DNA of 64,000 nt from Paenibacillus sp. J2TS4 (GTDB taxonomy: Bacteria > Bacillota > Bacilli > Paenibacillales > NBRC-103111). The stretch is taken from contig NZ_BOSH01000013.1 in NCBI RefSeq assembly GCF_018403245.1, forward strand, positions 124,001 to 188,000, in the 5' to 3' direction. Positions 17,327 through 25,925 of the stretch are shown here, in pieces. Positions within the stretch are counted from its first letter, which is position 1, and each line of letters begins with the position of its first letter. A program made the translations under genes and the position numbers. The notes beneath the pieces were generated by a model that was given only the letters and a program-made list of their open reading frames with translations, was not told where the DNA came from and ran no database searches.

Positions 17327-17374
17327 AAGGATGTCTTGAAAGCAGACAACTGCTTTTGAGGCATCCTTTTTTTA
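17327..17374 (+). terminator. Strong Rho-independent terminator
   Basis: GGATG-CTTGAAAGCAG pairs with CTGCTTTTGAG-GCATCC around an ACAA loop, then seven T. It is about 180 bases past the hydrolase stop, so the transcript has a long 3' tail or a small RNA ends here. Confidence 0.8.
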
Positions 17375-17439
17375 TCCTTGCAGAGACGGCGATGCCCAGC
17401 CCGAGCCTTTCCAATCACCTTCTAACCTAATGGAGGAGG

Positions 17440-17710
17440 ATTGAAGTGCAATAATGCCTCTTAAATCCAACCTTTTTCACGAAAAGGGCATTGAAGTGCA
17501 AAAGTACCCTCTAAATGGGCTAAATCCTCGTTTTTATTAAAATCGTGGAAAATAGAGCGCATTTTCACACCTTAATCTCAAAAATGGCTAGAACTATAGA
17601 TTTGGGGTGTACAATCGCACCTTATTTTGTTCTCCTCCCTAACTCCAGGCCACTTGCCAAGATCTTCAAAGCAAGCACCTTTCGCATCGTATCTTTCTTG
17701 CGAAGCCTGT
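17440..17710. repeat. Cluster of short imperfect palindromes, copy 2
   Basis: Same order of motifs as 1131-1395: GAAGTGCAATAATGCCTC-TTAAATCCAACC, GAAGTGCAAAAGTACCC, CACCTTAATCTCAAAAATGG, GGGGTGTACAATCGCACC-TTA and finally GCACCTTTCGCATCGTATC. Similarity covers about 260 bp with many point differences, so the copies are old. Confidence 0.7.
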
Positions 17711-17895
17711 GACACCGCCACTTAAAAATGAAGCCCAGTCTATGACCTGGTAGAACAAAACATGAATTACCCTGAGGCATTGATTGAATTATAAGGATTT
17801 ATAAGATTTACGCTTATAATCATGCTTATAATTCACCGCGAAACGTCTGTCCTCCGTTAAAGGACGGAGACAGCCGTTTACGCTTGTACATAAGA

Positions 17896-17961
17896 TTGAC
17901 ATGGATCATAGATTAAAGTATGATTTAATCAAACATTTGATTAAATTAAACGTTTGATTAA
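17896..17961 (+). promoter_or_regulatory. Sigma-A promoter with overlapping TetR-type operator
   Basis: TTGACA (17896-17901), 17-bp spacer, TATGAT (17919-17924). Directly downstream is the near-perfect palindrome TTAATCAAACATTTGATTAA (17925-17944), then a second related site TTAAACGTTTGATTAA (17946-17961). The operator covers the expected transcription start, so binding would repress. The TetR gene two positions downstream is the natural candidate (inference). Confidence 0.75.
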
Positions 17962-17990
17962 TTTAATCTGTCGGTACAGGAGGGAAAGAC

Positions 17991-19148
17991 ATGATTCAAT
18001 TGCTGAAACAATTTTTTAAACAGAGAACGACGATCACTGGGATTGCGGTAGCTATCTTGTTCCAGCTTGTTTTCAGTGTGGTGTGGATGACAGGATACAA
18101 GGAAGTGAATGACCGGTTCGATCAATTGCGCCTGGTCATCGTTAATGAAGATCAAGAGGCCGGCGCCATCCTTGCCGATACTCTTGCTCAGTCCCTGCCT
18201 TTTCACACGGAGATTGCTGCTGCGGCGGCAGATGCCGAGAGCATGCTCATTGAACGGGCGGCTCAGATGGTCATTACGATCCCGTCCGGCTTCCACGAAC
18301 GGTTGGGCCAGCCCGGAGGAGGGTCGATCCCCCTTTCGTTTACTATTAACGAATCCAATCCTTCGATGATCAAAAGCATTATGCAAAATGTGGCCTCAGA
18401 ATTAACGGCGACTGTTGATCTTCAGGCAACAACGGCAGGGGTTCAGGCTGTGCTGAAGCAAGCCGGAATGCCGGAGGAGCAAGCTCGGGCGGTTAGCAGC
18501 GGAGTGACGGGACGAGTAGCCAAAGAAATCCATAGTCTGTATCCTGTCGAGAGAATGTCAGATTCTATGGTGCCGCTAATGATGGTGCTCGCTTCATTCG
18601 TCGGTTCCATGCTGTTCTCTATGAATTTGATGCAGTCCATGCAAGGGATCGGAACAGGCTACAGTAAATGGAGCAAATATTTCGTGCTGCTTCTTCTCAG
18701 TGTAGGAACGGCTGTGACCGTGTCGGCTGTCGGCACTACGATGGTTATGCTGTTGGGAGATACCTACAGCAGTGGATTTGGATCGGTGTGGGCTTTCCAA
18801 ATGCTGTTTCTACTAGCCTTCATCGTTTTCACACAAATGTTCGTTCTGCTGTTTGGAATGGCCGGAATGCTGTTCAATATTATAGGTCTATCGGTTCAAC
18901 TGGTGACGTCCGGCGCTCTCGTTCCCACCGTGCTGCTATCCGATACGTACCGTCAAATCAGTGAATACCTGCCGGCAACTTATGCGGTCGAGGGAGTGAT
19001 GAATCTGTTATTCGGAGGGGATGGAATCGGGTCTGCAGTCCGCATGCTCATCGTTATCATGCTCGTGAGTATCGTGGTAGGAGCGGCCGCTGTAGCTCTG
19101 CGCGGATTTAGCAGAGAGGCCGCATCGGCAGAACGGGCCCCGGTATGA
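17991..19148 (+). CDS. ABC-2/YhgE-Pip-like membrane protein
   Basis: A 385-residue protein with one N-terminal helix (about 15-35), a long outer domain (about 40-190) and five or six C-terminal helices, the plan of ABC-2 permeases and of YhgE/Pip proteins. No ATPase gene lies beside it, so it either recruits one or works alone as RND/Pip-like export components do. ATG preceded by GGAGGG. First gene of an apparent two-gene unit with a TetR regulator; export of a toxic ligand sensed by TetR is the likely role. Confidence 0.75.
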   Translation: MIQLLKQFFKQRTTITGIAVAILFQLVFSVVWMTGYKEVNDRFDQLRLVIVNEDQEAGAILADTLAQSLPFHTEIAAAAADAESMLIERAAQMVITIPSGFHERLGQPGGGSIPLSFTINESNPSMIKSIMQNVASELTATVDLQATTAGVQAVLKQAGMPEEQARAVSSGVTGRVAKEIHSLYPVERMSDSMVPLMMVLASFVGSMLFSMNLMQSMQGIGTGYSKWSKYFVLLLLSVGTAVTVSAVGTTMVMLLGDTYSSGFGSVWAFQMLFLLAFIVFTQMFVLLFGMAGMLFNIIGLSVQLVTSGALVPTVLLSDTYRQISEYLPATYAVEGVMNLLFGGDGIGSAVRMLIVIMLVSIVVGAAAVALRGFSREAASAERAPV

Positions 19149-19228
19149 GGGAGGAAATTTGGCGGGCTATTGCAACGAGCCTTGAATACAGGCCATAATA
19201 GAAAGAAAACTGTGTAAAAGGAGAACTT

Positions 19229-19846
19229 ATGACAACTCCTGAGCCTGACGCGAAGAAACGGATCTTGCTGGCCGCCAAAAAATTATTTGCCCGCCAAGGA
19301 TATGACGGAACAAGCATAAGGCAAATATGTGAAGAAGCCGGCGCCAACGTCGCCCTCGTATCCTATCACTTCGGCGGTAAAGAAAATATGTTGAACGCAT
19401 TGTTTGATGAGTTTGTTCCTCAGCAGCGTATGGAAGAAGTGGAACCGTACAAGGATCTGCCCGTGGAAGGGATCTATATGTTCATTCAAGAAGTGATTCG
19501 TTTTCGGATGAATAACATGGATATCATAAACATCCTGCAGCAAGAGATTGCAACGGATTCGCCGAGAATCGAAATGATCCGGAATCATTTTTTGCCGATA
19601 TGGGGCATTCTTCGGGATTTACTGGAGAAGGGACGCAATCAGGGCCTGCTTCATTTTCGCTCGCTGGACCAAACCTTTTTATTCATTCTTGGTGTGCTGC
19701 TCCTTCATAAGCAGATAAACTATTTTTCGCCTCTTCTTGAAGAGGGGCCGCCACGCTTCGATGATTTGGTCAAGGATACGGCTGAATTCATCTTTGGAGG
19801 TTTGGGGGTAGGCGAGCTGCTGAGGGAAAAAGGTTTAATTTTGTAA
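19229..19846 (+). CDS. TetR/AcrR-family repressor
   Basis: A 205-residue regulator with an N-terminal HTH (about 8-55; AAKKLFARQGYDGTSIRQIC and ANVALVSYHFGGKENML) and a helical ligand-binding C-terminal domain containing a TetR_C-like stretch. AAAGGAG precedes the ATG. It follows the exporter-like gene by 80 bp and probably represses the shared promoter through the palindromes at 17925-17961, giving autoregulation. Confidence 0.9.
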   Translation: MTTPEPDAKKRILLAAKKLFARQGYDGTSIRQICEEAGANVALVSYHFGGKENMLNALFDEFVPQQRMEEVEPYKDLPVEGIYMFIQEVIRFRMNNMDIINILQQEIATDSPRIEMIRNHFLPIWGILRDLLEKGRNQGLLHFRSLDQTFLFILGVLLLHKQINYFSPLLEEGPPRFDDLVKDTAEFIFGGLGVGELLREKGLIL

Positions 19847-19874
19847 AATAAAGATAAATAATGTAAATGAGCGG

Positions 19875-19981
19875 TTGATATTCCTGCAATGCTCTGGTAT
19901 ATTTGTGTAACAAGTTAATACTAATGGTTTTGCGAAGAACGCAAGCTTACGGACAAGTCCGTGGGTTTGCGTTTTTTTTTA
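19875..19981 (+). ncRNA. Promoter plus terminator that would make a short RNA of about 70 nt
   Basis: A good sigma-A promoter, TTGATA (19875-19880) with 17-bp spacing to TATATT (19898-19903), is followed 35 bases later by a strong terminator: AACGCAA-GCTTACGGAC pairs with GTCCGTG-GGTTTGCGTT, then nine T. No ribosome site or frame lies between. It may be a small RNA, or a leader/attenuator for the Tad-like operon starting 90 bases downstream. It matches no riboswitch class I can recognise. The terminator may alternatively simply end the tetR transcript. Confidence 0.45.
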
Positions 19982-20069
19982 TTTCCTGCATACCGCGCAC
20001 GCTCTGTACCCAGCCTTAATGGCGAGGGTTGGAAAGCGGGAGGGATGCAAGAAGGAGGTGATGAATGGA

Positions 20070-20771
20070 TTGAGCAGACAACGAAACTTGTGGATAAGCC
20101 TGTGTGCAGCTTTACTGTCTTGCCTGCTGGTGTATGGAGTTTATCTGCTGCAGGTTCGTCAGGTTGAATTGCAGCAGACGACGAATGTCGTCGTTCCCAA
20201 AAGCTTCATTCAGGCGGGGACACTCATATCTTCCGACATGATTGAGCTGAAGCCGGTTTATGTCGGCTCTTATAACGAGCAGATGATGACGAGGGCGGAA
20301 GATGTAATAGGAAGAGAGGCGGTCGTTCCGTTAGGAGGATACGAGCCGATCCTGAGCTGGAAGCTGGATCGCTTTCATCTGCTTCCCCGGGAGGGACAAT
20401 ATACGTTCCAGATTCCCAAGGACTATATTTTATCCGTGTCCAATGGAATTAGGGCAGGAGACCGGGTCCGGATCTATTTATCCGGTCAAGATGGATCGCG
20501 GATTATGTTTCCGTACGAGGTCGTTGTCGCATCCGTCAAATCAGCGGCCAATGTGGAGGTCGATGATCTGAACCAATCTCATTTTTTATCAAAAATGGCA
20601 GGGGATGCGGAGCGAATGTATGCTTCTCGCCGGGAAGCGAACGGCAACATTGAACAAATCAATTTAAATTTAACCGAGGAGGAATGGCTGCGGATCGATG
20701 AGGCTTGCCGTAATCAGGAAGGCAAGCTGGTTATCGCTTTTAGTAATTTAACGAATGTCGAAGCACGGTAA
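20070..20771 (+). CDS. SAF-domain protein, CpaB-like pilus assembly factor
   Basis: First gene of the Tad-like operon, about 233 residues. An N-terminal helix (LWISLCAALLSCLLVYGVYLL) anchors an extracytoplasmic SAF domain (VVVPKSFIQAGTLISSDMIE onward) like CpaB/RcpC, which guide Tad pilus assembly. The TTG start is chosen for its spacing to GGAGGTG; an ATG nine bases upstream sits on top of that site, and a longer frame from 20019 has none. Confidence 0.75.
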   Translation: MSRQRNLWISLCAALLSCLLVYGVYLLQVRQVELQQTTNVVVPKSFIQAGTLISSDMIELKPVYVGSYNEQMMTRAEDVIGREAVVPLGGYEPILSWKLDRFHLLPREGQYTFQIPKDYILSVSNGIRAGDRVRIYLSGQDGSRIMFPYEVVVASVKSAANVEVDDLNQSHFLSKMAGDAERMYASRREANGNIEQINLNLTEEEWLRIDEACRNQEGKLVIAFSNLTNVEAR

Positions 20772-20803
20772 TACGGCTTGACAGACCTAAGGAGGATAAA
20801 CTT

Positions 20804-21718
20804 GTGAGCACGAATTTTTTGCTGCGTAAAGAGCCGGAGGTCAGGATTGACGGTATGAACCCAATCCCGTCGGGGGTGGCTTCCGGAGATAATAAAATGG
20901 TGGTCTATATGGGAACAACGCCTAATATTGGGACGACAGTGGTCTCATTTGGCTCAGCCGTCTGTGCCGCGCGGGCTTCCCGTCTTAATGTCGGTTATCT
21001 TTGTCTGAATCTTAAAAGCTCTAAATTGCACCGTTACATGGGGATGAATGAAGTATTGTCCTCGCTGGACCAATTGAGGGCGGATCTGAAGTCGCAGAGC
21101 CTGACCCGCCAAAGGCTGCTCCGTCACTGTATCCAGGCACCTGGCTTGCCGGGTTTATCGGTGCTCTTCGGCAGCTCGTTACGGGAGCAGGCCGAATTCT
21201 ATCAGCCGGAAGATATCGAGCACTTGCTGACGGCGGCCAGATCGGCATTCGATCTGTGCATTGTCGAAGTGAACGCTTATTGGGATAACGCGGCAACGGT
21301 TGCTGCGCTGCTGGAGGCTGATGCCAGAGTGGTCGTAACGACTCCGGACTTGACTCATTTTCAAGAGGATTTCCAACGCTGGCTGCAGACAATGGCTCCT
21401 ATGTTCGGGCTCCATTCGGCCTCCTTTCATTTGGTAGTTAATCAGGTGGAGAAGATGGCTTCCGCGGGAGGGATCCGGGTGAAAGATATTGAGAAGGAAA
21501 CAGGTTTGAAAATCGTCTCCCAGGTGCCGAGAAAAAGCAATCTGGTGGAGTTGTTAAATCAAGGGAAGCTGATGGAGCTGTTTGAGGGCGATCATCCCTT
21601 TTATTTGGCGGTAGCTGACATTACTCGAATGTTCATGGATCAATGGAATATGGAAGCGATGGATATTTCCCGCAAAAAGCGCTGGCTTGGCCGTTGGATT
21701 CCCCGAGCCATATCCTAG
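20804..21718 (+). CDS. CpaE/MinD-like protein with degenerate P-loop
   Basis: A 304-residue protein in the position of CpaE/TadZ, the localisation ATPase of Tad systems. Around residue 31 the sequence reads MGTTPNIGTTVVSFGSA, aligned with the deviant Walker A KGGVGKT of MinD proteins, but both lysines are missing, so ATP hydrolysis is unlikely. The later pattern fits: DLCIVEV, VVVTTPDL and VVNQVEK in MinD-like order. GTG start after AAGGAGG. Confidence 0.75.
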   Translation: MSTNFLLRKEPEVRIDGMNPIPSGVASGDNKMVVYMGTTPNIGTTVVSFGSAVCAARASRLNVGYLCLNLKSSKLHRYMGMNEVLSSLDQLRADLKSQSLTRQRLLRHCIQAPGLPGLSVLFGSSLREQAEFYQPEDIEHLLTAARSAFDLCIVEVNAYWDNAATVAALLEADARVVVTTPDLTHFQEDFQRWLQTMAPMFGLHSASFHLVVNQVEKMASAGGIRVKDIEKETGLKIVSQVPRKSNLVELLNQGKLMELFEGDHPFYLAVADITRMFMDQWNMEAMDISRKKRWLGRWIPRAIS

Positions 21719-21730
21719 GAGGGAGGAGCT

Positions 21731-23122
21731 GTGGAGAAGAAATTTTCCGTCCTGGCCTATGCCAACAAGTTACGGGAAGAGGGATCATCCTCTGCGGAGG
21801 AATTCAGGGCAAGAGGGGACAGACAGCTGCGGGAGTTCCAGAGATGGACGGAAGAAATCCGCAACGAATTAGTCACAGCCAAGGGAAGAAGCGAGGAGGA
21901 GCAGCTCCAGTATGGAGAAATGCTTAACCGGGCTGTGTTGGGCTATGAAGAAGAGCGGCTGAAAATTTTTGCTATTATTCGGGATCAGCTGGCCAAACGA
22001 AGAATCCACGATGTTCCACCGCCTAACCGGAAGCACAGTACAATTGCTGAAGCGATTTTTGCCGAAGTGATCGGGTTGGGAGAACTGGAGCTTATCCTGA
22101 AAGAGAAGGAAGGACTGGAGGAAATACAGGTTGTCGGCACTAACATTTTTGAAATCCGCAACGGCAGGGTGAGGCCTTCTCCATACCGTTTGAATTCAGT
22201 GGAAGAATTGGAGCGTATCCAGCAGAACCTCGTGTTATTTAATAACGATACGTTGAATCCGCGCAAAAGATGGGCGGAAGTCATGCTGAGAGACGGATCC
22301 CGGGTTACGATGACAGGCTATGGATATACTTCAGTGCCCACGTTGACGATTCGCTTCTATACGGTTCGTCAGTTTCGGCTTCCGGAGCTTTGCCGCAGCG
22401 AATATAGCACGATGAGCGAAGAAATAATGGGATTGCTGCGCTGCGTTTTTCGGTCCTATTTTAATCTGGTCGTTATCGGTCCGACCAATTCCGGCAAGAC
22501 CCATTTAATGAAAGCGCTGATTGCAGAGCTGCCTGAGAATGAAAGAATCATTACGATCGAATCCAGATATGAGCTCATGCTGAAACGGGATTTTCCAACT
22601 AAAAATATTGTCGAATACGAAGTTCATGAAGAGGATGTCCAGCATAACGGTCAACAAGCCTTCAAGCTGGCACTCCGCCAGTCGCCCAAAAGAATTATTC
22701 ACGCTGAAATCCGCGATGAGGATGCGAACGTATATGTACGGGCTTGTACGAGAGGGCATGAGGGCAGTATGACTTCGGTCCACGTCAATGAATTGGAGGA
22801 TGTGCCGGAAGCGATAACGGAGATGTGCATGATGGATTCTCGGGGGATGAACCCTGCGCGGTTATCCAAACGGATTACTACTTATGTTACCCAAATCGGG
22901 ATTGAGATGGCCATAGTGGACGGCAAGCGTAAAGTGGTTCGCATAGGTGAATATGAGTTTGTAGATGGCGAGGTACAAGTTCGCGATCTCGTTGTCTATG
23001 ATTATGAACGGCATAACTGGCATTATCCCGCACGATTCTCTGAGCGTGCCATTCGCAGGATGCAGAAATATGATCGTGAAGGGTACGATTCGATGGCTGA
23101 GGGGTGGATGAATCGATGCTGA
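21731..23122 (+). CDS. CpaF/TadA-family secretion ATPase
   Basis: A 463-residue ATPase expected to power pilus assembly. A helical N-terminal region leads to the ATPase core with Walker A GPTNSGKT (about 250-257), an Asp/Glu-rich box (ITIESRYELML) and the Walker B/His-box region RIIHAEIRDEDA ... GHEGSMTSVHVNE. The usual GEVRG Walker B is changed to HAEIRDED. GTG start with GGAGG. Its stop overlaps the start of the next gene. Confidence 0.87.
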   Translation: MEKKFSVLAYANKLREEGSSSAEEFRARGDRQLREFQRWTEEIRNELVTAKGRSEEEQLQYGEMLNRAVLGYEEERLKIFAIIRDQLAKRRIHDVPPPNRKHSTIAEAIFAEVIGLGELELILKEKEGLEEIQVVGTNIFEIRNGRVRPSPYRLNSVEELERIQQNLVLFNNDTLNPRKRWAEVMLRDGSRVTMTGYGYTSVPTLTIRFYTVRQFRLPELCRSEYSTMSEEIMGLLRCVFRSYFNLVVIGPTNSGKTHLMKALIAELPENERIITIESRYELMLKRDFPTKNIVEYEVHEEDVQHNGQQAFKLALRQSPKRIIHAEIRDEDANVYVRACTRGHEGSMTSVHVNELEDVPEAITEMCMMDSRGMNPARLSKRITTYVTQIGIEMAIVDGKRKVVRIGEYEFVDGEVQVRDLVVYDYERHNWHYPARFSERAIRRMQKYDREGYDSMAEGWMNRC

Positions 23123-24051
23123 TTGCGGCCAAGATTGCTTTTTTATTGCTATTATTCCTTTTGGTATTCACTGGAATTCGGGGAATTTTGCTGGTAACGG
23201 CAAATCGTAAACTCGCCCGAATCCGGCTGCATCATATTCGTGAAGCTGCCTTTGGCCACCGATTGTCCGATATTTTGCAGCGCAGCGGCTTTCTTTATCG
23301 GCACTTATCGGATTTGTTGGAATCGACCGGTTCACGGGTTACTCTTCCCGTGCTGTTCACAACTTCATTTGCGCTGTTGCTTTCCGGATTTATTGGAGCG
23401 GTGCTTTTTTTTCCATCGGTTAAAGGGATCGTAGCGCTCAGCCTTATAGCGGCCTTGCTTCCCTATTTGATTCTGCGCATGCAATTAATTACTAATCAAT
23501 TGAGGACAAGAATGGACTTTTTGCCGGCCGTGGAAATCGTCTATCAGACGTATTTGCTTGCTCCTCATCCGAACGTTCGCAATGTCATTCACCAGGCGCT
23601 TCAAGAGAATCGGATTCGCTATCCGCTTAAGCCGGTCTTCGAGCAGCTTCACCGCAACCTGTCGATGAACCGGGAGGTGGATGATGCTCTGCGTATTTTT
23701 AGGTTATCTCTTGGGCATCTGTGGGCTGATTATTTTGCCAGTATTATAAGAATCGCATTGATGGAAGGGAACGACATCTCTCTTAATCTTAAAGAGCTGA
23801 TCAACGATATGCGGAAGGCGAAATTGGCGGACCAAATCGCACGTAACCGGCTGCTTGAAATCCGAATCGCCAGCTTTTCCCCGTTATTCTTCCTGGCGGT
23901 ATTCCTGATCGTTAATTTCAAAATCAATTATGATAACGCTTATCATTACTATTTTGTCGATGCGGCGGGCCGCAACATGCTGTTGGATGCTTTGCTGCTT
24001 ATCTTTGGCGGATTTATGATGGGGGTTTATCTTTCAATGAAACGAATGTGA
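23116..24051 (+). CDS. TadB-like inner-membrane protein
   Basis: About 311 residues with a type II secretion F-like domain. Helices lie near the N-terminus (IAAKIAFLLLLFLLVFTGI), in the middle (about 75-125) and at the C-terminus, with a cytoplasmic region between that contains REVDDALRIFRLSL. The chosen ATG overlaps the cpaF stop by 7 bp; a GTG 12 bases upstream is possible. Confidence 0.8.
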   Translation: MLIAAKIAFLLLLFLLVFTGIRGILLVTANRKLARIRLHHIREAAFGHRLSDILQRSGFLYRHLSDLLESTGSRVTLPVLFTTSFALLLSGFIGAVLFFPSVKGIVALSLIAALLPYLILRMQLITNQLRTRMDFLPAVEIVYQTYLLAPHPNVRNVIHQALQENRIRYPLKPVFEQLHRNLSMNREVDDALRIFRLSLGHLWADYFASIIRIALMEGNDISLNLKELINDMRKAKLADQIARNRLLEIRIASFSPLFFLAVFLIVNFKINYDNAYHYYFVDAAGRNMLLDALLLIFGGFMMGVYLSMKRM

Positions 24052-24065
24052 AAGGAGGGATGGAA

Positions 24066-24962
24066 TTGAAACCGCTCCCCAGTCTGGAATGGATTTACTG
24101 GCTTTTGCATGGGCTGCTGCTGGTCCTTGGCTTTTTGGCCGCTTATTTCTTCATGGCATCTGTTTTTGTCGGTGGTCGGCGCAGGCTTCGGATGAATCCG
24201 GGCAGTGAACCGCGTCAACCGCCCGTTCTGCTGCTGAGGCTGCTACGAGTGGCTGTTCATGGGCCTAAGGCCGAGGAGCGAAGACAGCTGCTACTCGGTT
24301 GCGGAATTCCGATGAACGCTTACTCGTACGAGCTTTGGAAGAGAATAGCGATTCTTCTGCTGCTTCTGGCAGGCTTCGTCGGATGGCTCTCGCTCCAAAG
24401 ACCCTATCTTACTTTATATATACCGGGTGTTTATATAATGGCTGCCGCTTTTCTTCTGCTGCTTCTTATTTATTTTGACCGTTTGCTGCTGGAAGCAATC
24501 CAACGGCAAAGATCCCATCGGATCGTCAATGAAATTTACGCAATCAGCACCCAATTGCTATATTACACCGGTTCCCAAATGAATTTGCACAGCAAGCTTA
24601 GCCGGTGTTTGCCCTATACCCGGACGATCCGCAAGGAATTTCATTTGCTTCTGAATGAATGGTATCACGACGCGGACCGGGCGGTCACCTTGTTCAAGAA
24701 CCGGTTGGGAACGGATGAAGCCCATAGCTTTGCCGAAACGATACGCTCATTAAGACACAACGAAAGCAGCGCATACTATGAGCTGCTTCGCCAGCGCATT
24801 GCCGATTACAAGGAGAGAATTGATCTATACAAGGAAAGCAAAAAGGAAACCACCTCGTATGTGCTGTTTGTGCTGGCCGGTATACCCATCCTGAACACGT
24901 TCAGGCTCTTTATCTACCCCTGGGTGCAGGAAGGGCAGAAGCTCTTTCAAACGCTGCAATAA
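24066..24962 (+). CDS. TadC-like inner-membrane protein
   Basis: About 298 residues, a second F-domain membrane protein partnering the TadB-like one. Helices at about 10-35, 95-145 and the C-terminus; the middle region (KNRLGTDEAHSFAETIRSL) is typical of the cytoplasmic F domain. The TTG is chosen for its eight-base spacing to GGAGG; a GTG at 24048 and an ATG at 24060 are alternatives. Confidence 0.78.
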   Translation: MKPLPSLEWIYWLLHGLLLVLGFLAAYFFMASVFVGGRRRLRMNPGSEPRQPPVLLLRLLRVAVHGPKAEERRQLLLGCGIPMNAYSYELWKRIAILLLLLAGFVGWLSLQRPYLTLYIPGVYIMAAAFLLLLLIYFDRLLLEAIQRQRSHRIVNEIYAISTQLLYYTGSQMNLHSKLSRCLPYTRTIRKEFHLLLNEWYHDADRAVTLFKNRLGTDEAHSFAETIRSLRHNESSAYYELLRQRIADYKERIDLYKESKKETTSYVLFVLAGIPILNTFRLFIYPWVQEGQKLFQTLQ

Positions 24963-25047
24963 AACCGAGATAGTCAGGGTGAAGCTTTGCTCTATTGCCG
25001 CAACAATAATGATTTATAACGAATTTATTGGAAAGGTATGGGATGAT

Positions 25048-25200
25048 ATGCGAAATATTTTAATGACAGTAATGCTTCTCATTGTAGTAGTCGTTATTTT
25101 TACGAATGTAATTACGAATGATACGACGGGAACGAAGAAGATGATTGAGGAGAAAGGGACCTCTATTAACAGTCAAATCGGCTCATTAATCAGACCTTAG
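25048..25200 (+). CDS. Micro-pilin-like peptide, first of a tandem pair
   Basis: A 50-residue peptide: Met-Arg start, a strong hydrophobic helix (ILMTVMLLIVVVVIFTNVIT) and a short polar tail ending in SLIRP. Aligns along its length with the next peptide (shared pattern M-K/R-x-I-TV-LLI-VVV-IF ... I-S-NP/RP), so they are tandem paralogues. Position after TadC is where Flp pilins often lie, but no prepilin leader precedes the helix. The frame is open 23 codons upstream; the ATG used follows GGAAAGG. Confidence 0.65.
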   Translation: MRNILMTVMLLIVVVVIFTNVITNDTTGTKKMIEEKGTSINSQIGSLIRP

Positions 25201-25238
25201 TCCCTTTGGGACAAAGCAAACAGGGGGAAAGGATAATC

Positions 25239-25385
25239 ATGAAATCGATTATAACTACGGTGCTGCTTATTCTGGTCGTAGTGCTGATCTTCCATGCTAC
25301 TGTCGGGGGAGAGGATGGAACCGAAGAAATGGTTCGGTCCGGCGGCTTAAGGATCAATACAACGATTGAAAGTATTAATCCTTAA
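25239..25385 (+). CDS. Micro-pilin-like peptide, second of a tandem pair
   Basis: A 48-residue peptide (ATG after GGGGGAAAGGA) with an N-terminal hydrophobic helix (IITTVLLILVVVLIFHATV), an acidic loop (GGEDGTEEM) and a tail ending TTIESINP. It is a diverged duplicate of the preceding peptide and would be missed by gene callers with a 50-residue cutoff. Likely a structural or minor subunit of the Tad-like machine (inference). Confidence 0.65.
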   Translation: MKSIITTVLLILVVVLIFHATVGGEDGTEEMVRSGGLRINTTIESINP

Positions 25386-25425
25386 TCGGTTTTGTCTGTC
25401 ATCGCTGTTAAAGGTGGTTGGTGTC

Positions 25426-25851
25426 ATGAAGCAAATCCTGGTGTTTATAATGTTCGTTACGTTGTTATGCTGGTTTATGTTTGCCCCTGTGTACAAGCAT
25501 GTGATCATCACAAGACAGGCTGTTCTGCAAAAGGAAGTGGATTACTTGCTCGAGGTCGGCGCGAGTGGCGCCCGCGGCTACATCGATCCGGGAATGATCG
25601 GGCAATCCAGACAAAGGCTGGAGGAGAGGGGGTTTATCGGCGCTGATCTGGATTATTTGGTGACGACCACTACGGGAGTGGGCGGAAGGAATTCAGGCGA
25701 ACCAGTTCCGCGCGGCAATGGAATCCGATTGATGATTACCTACCCATACGGGGGACTATTTATTATAGATCGGCTTGTCGGCATTGCTCCCCCTTCTGAA
25801 GGAGCTGTAATGGCAGCCGTGGGGATGAAAATGAGCGAATATGTTCCATAG
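25426..25851 (+). CDS. Pseudopilin-like membrane-anchored protein
   Basis: A 141-residue protein with one N-terminal helix (ILVFIMFVTLLCWFMF) and an outer domain of about 115 residues, including GARGYIDPGMI and LMITYPYGG. Size and plan resemble TadE/TadF minor pseudopilins, though no signature lets me name it. AAAGGTGG at eight-base spacing decides the ATG; the open frame extends 20 codons further up into the preceding peptide gene. Confidence 0.6.
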   Translation: MKQILVFIMFVTLLCWFMFAPVYKHVIITRQAVLQKEVDYLLEVGASGARGYIDPGMIGQSRQRLEERGFIGADLDYLVTTTTGVGGRNSGEPVPRGNGIRLMITYPYGGLFIIDRLVGIAPPSEGAVMAAVGMKMSEYVP

Positions 25852-25925
25852 GGAGCGGCAAGCCGATCCAACCGCATTTATGTGCAAAAACGGCACAATA
25901 CCGACGAAGCGGGGGAGGGGAATCT

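Noticed and set aside
19910..19981. Cyclic-di-GMP or preQ1 riboswitch before the Tad-like operon
   Set aside because: The sequence is too short and lacks the conserved aptamer bases of either class; kept only as an unassigned short RNA.
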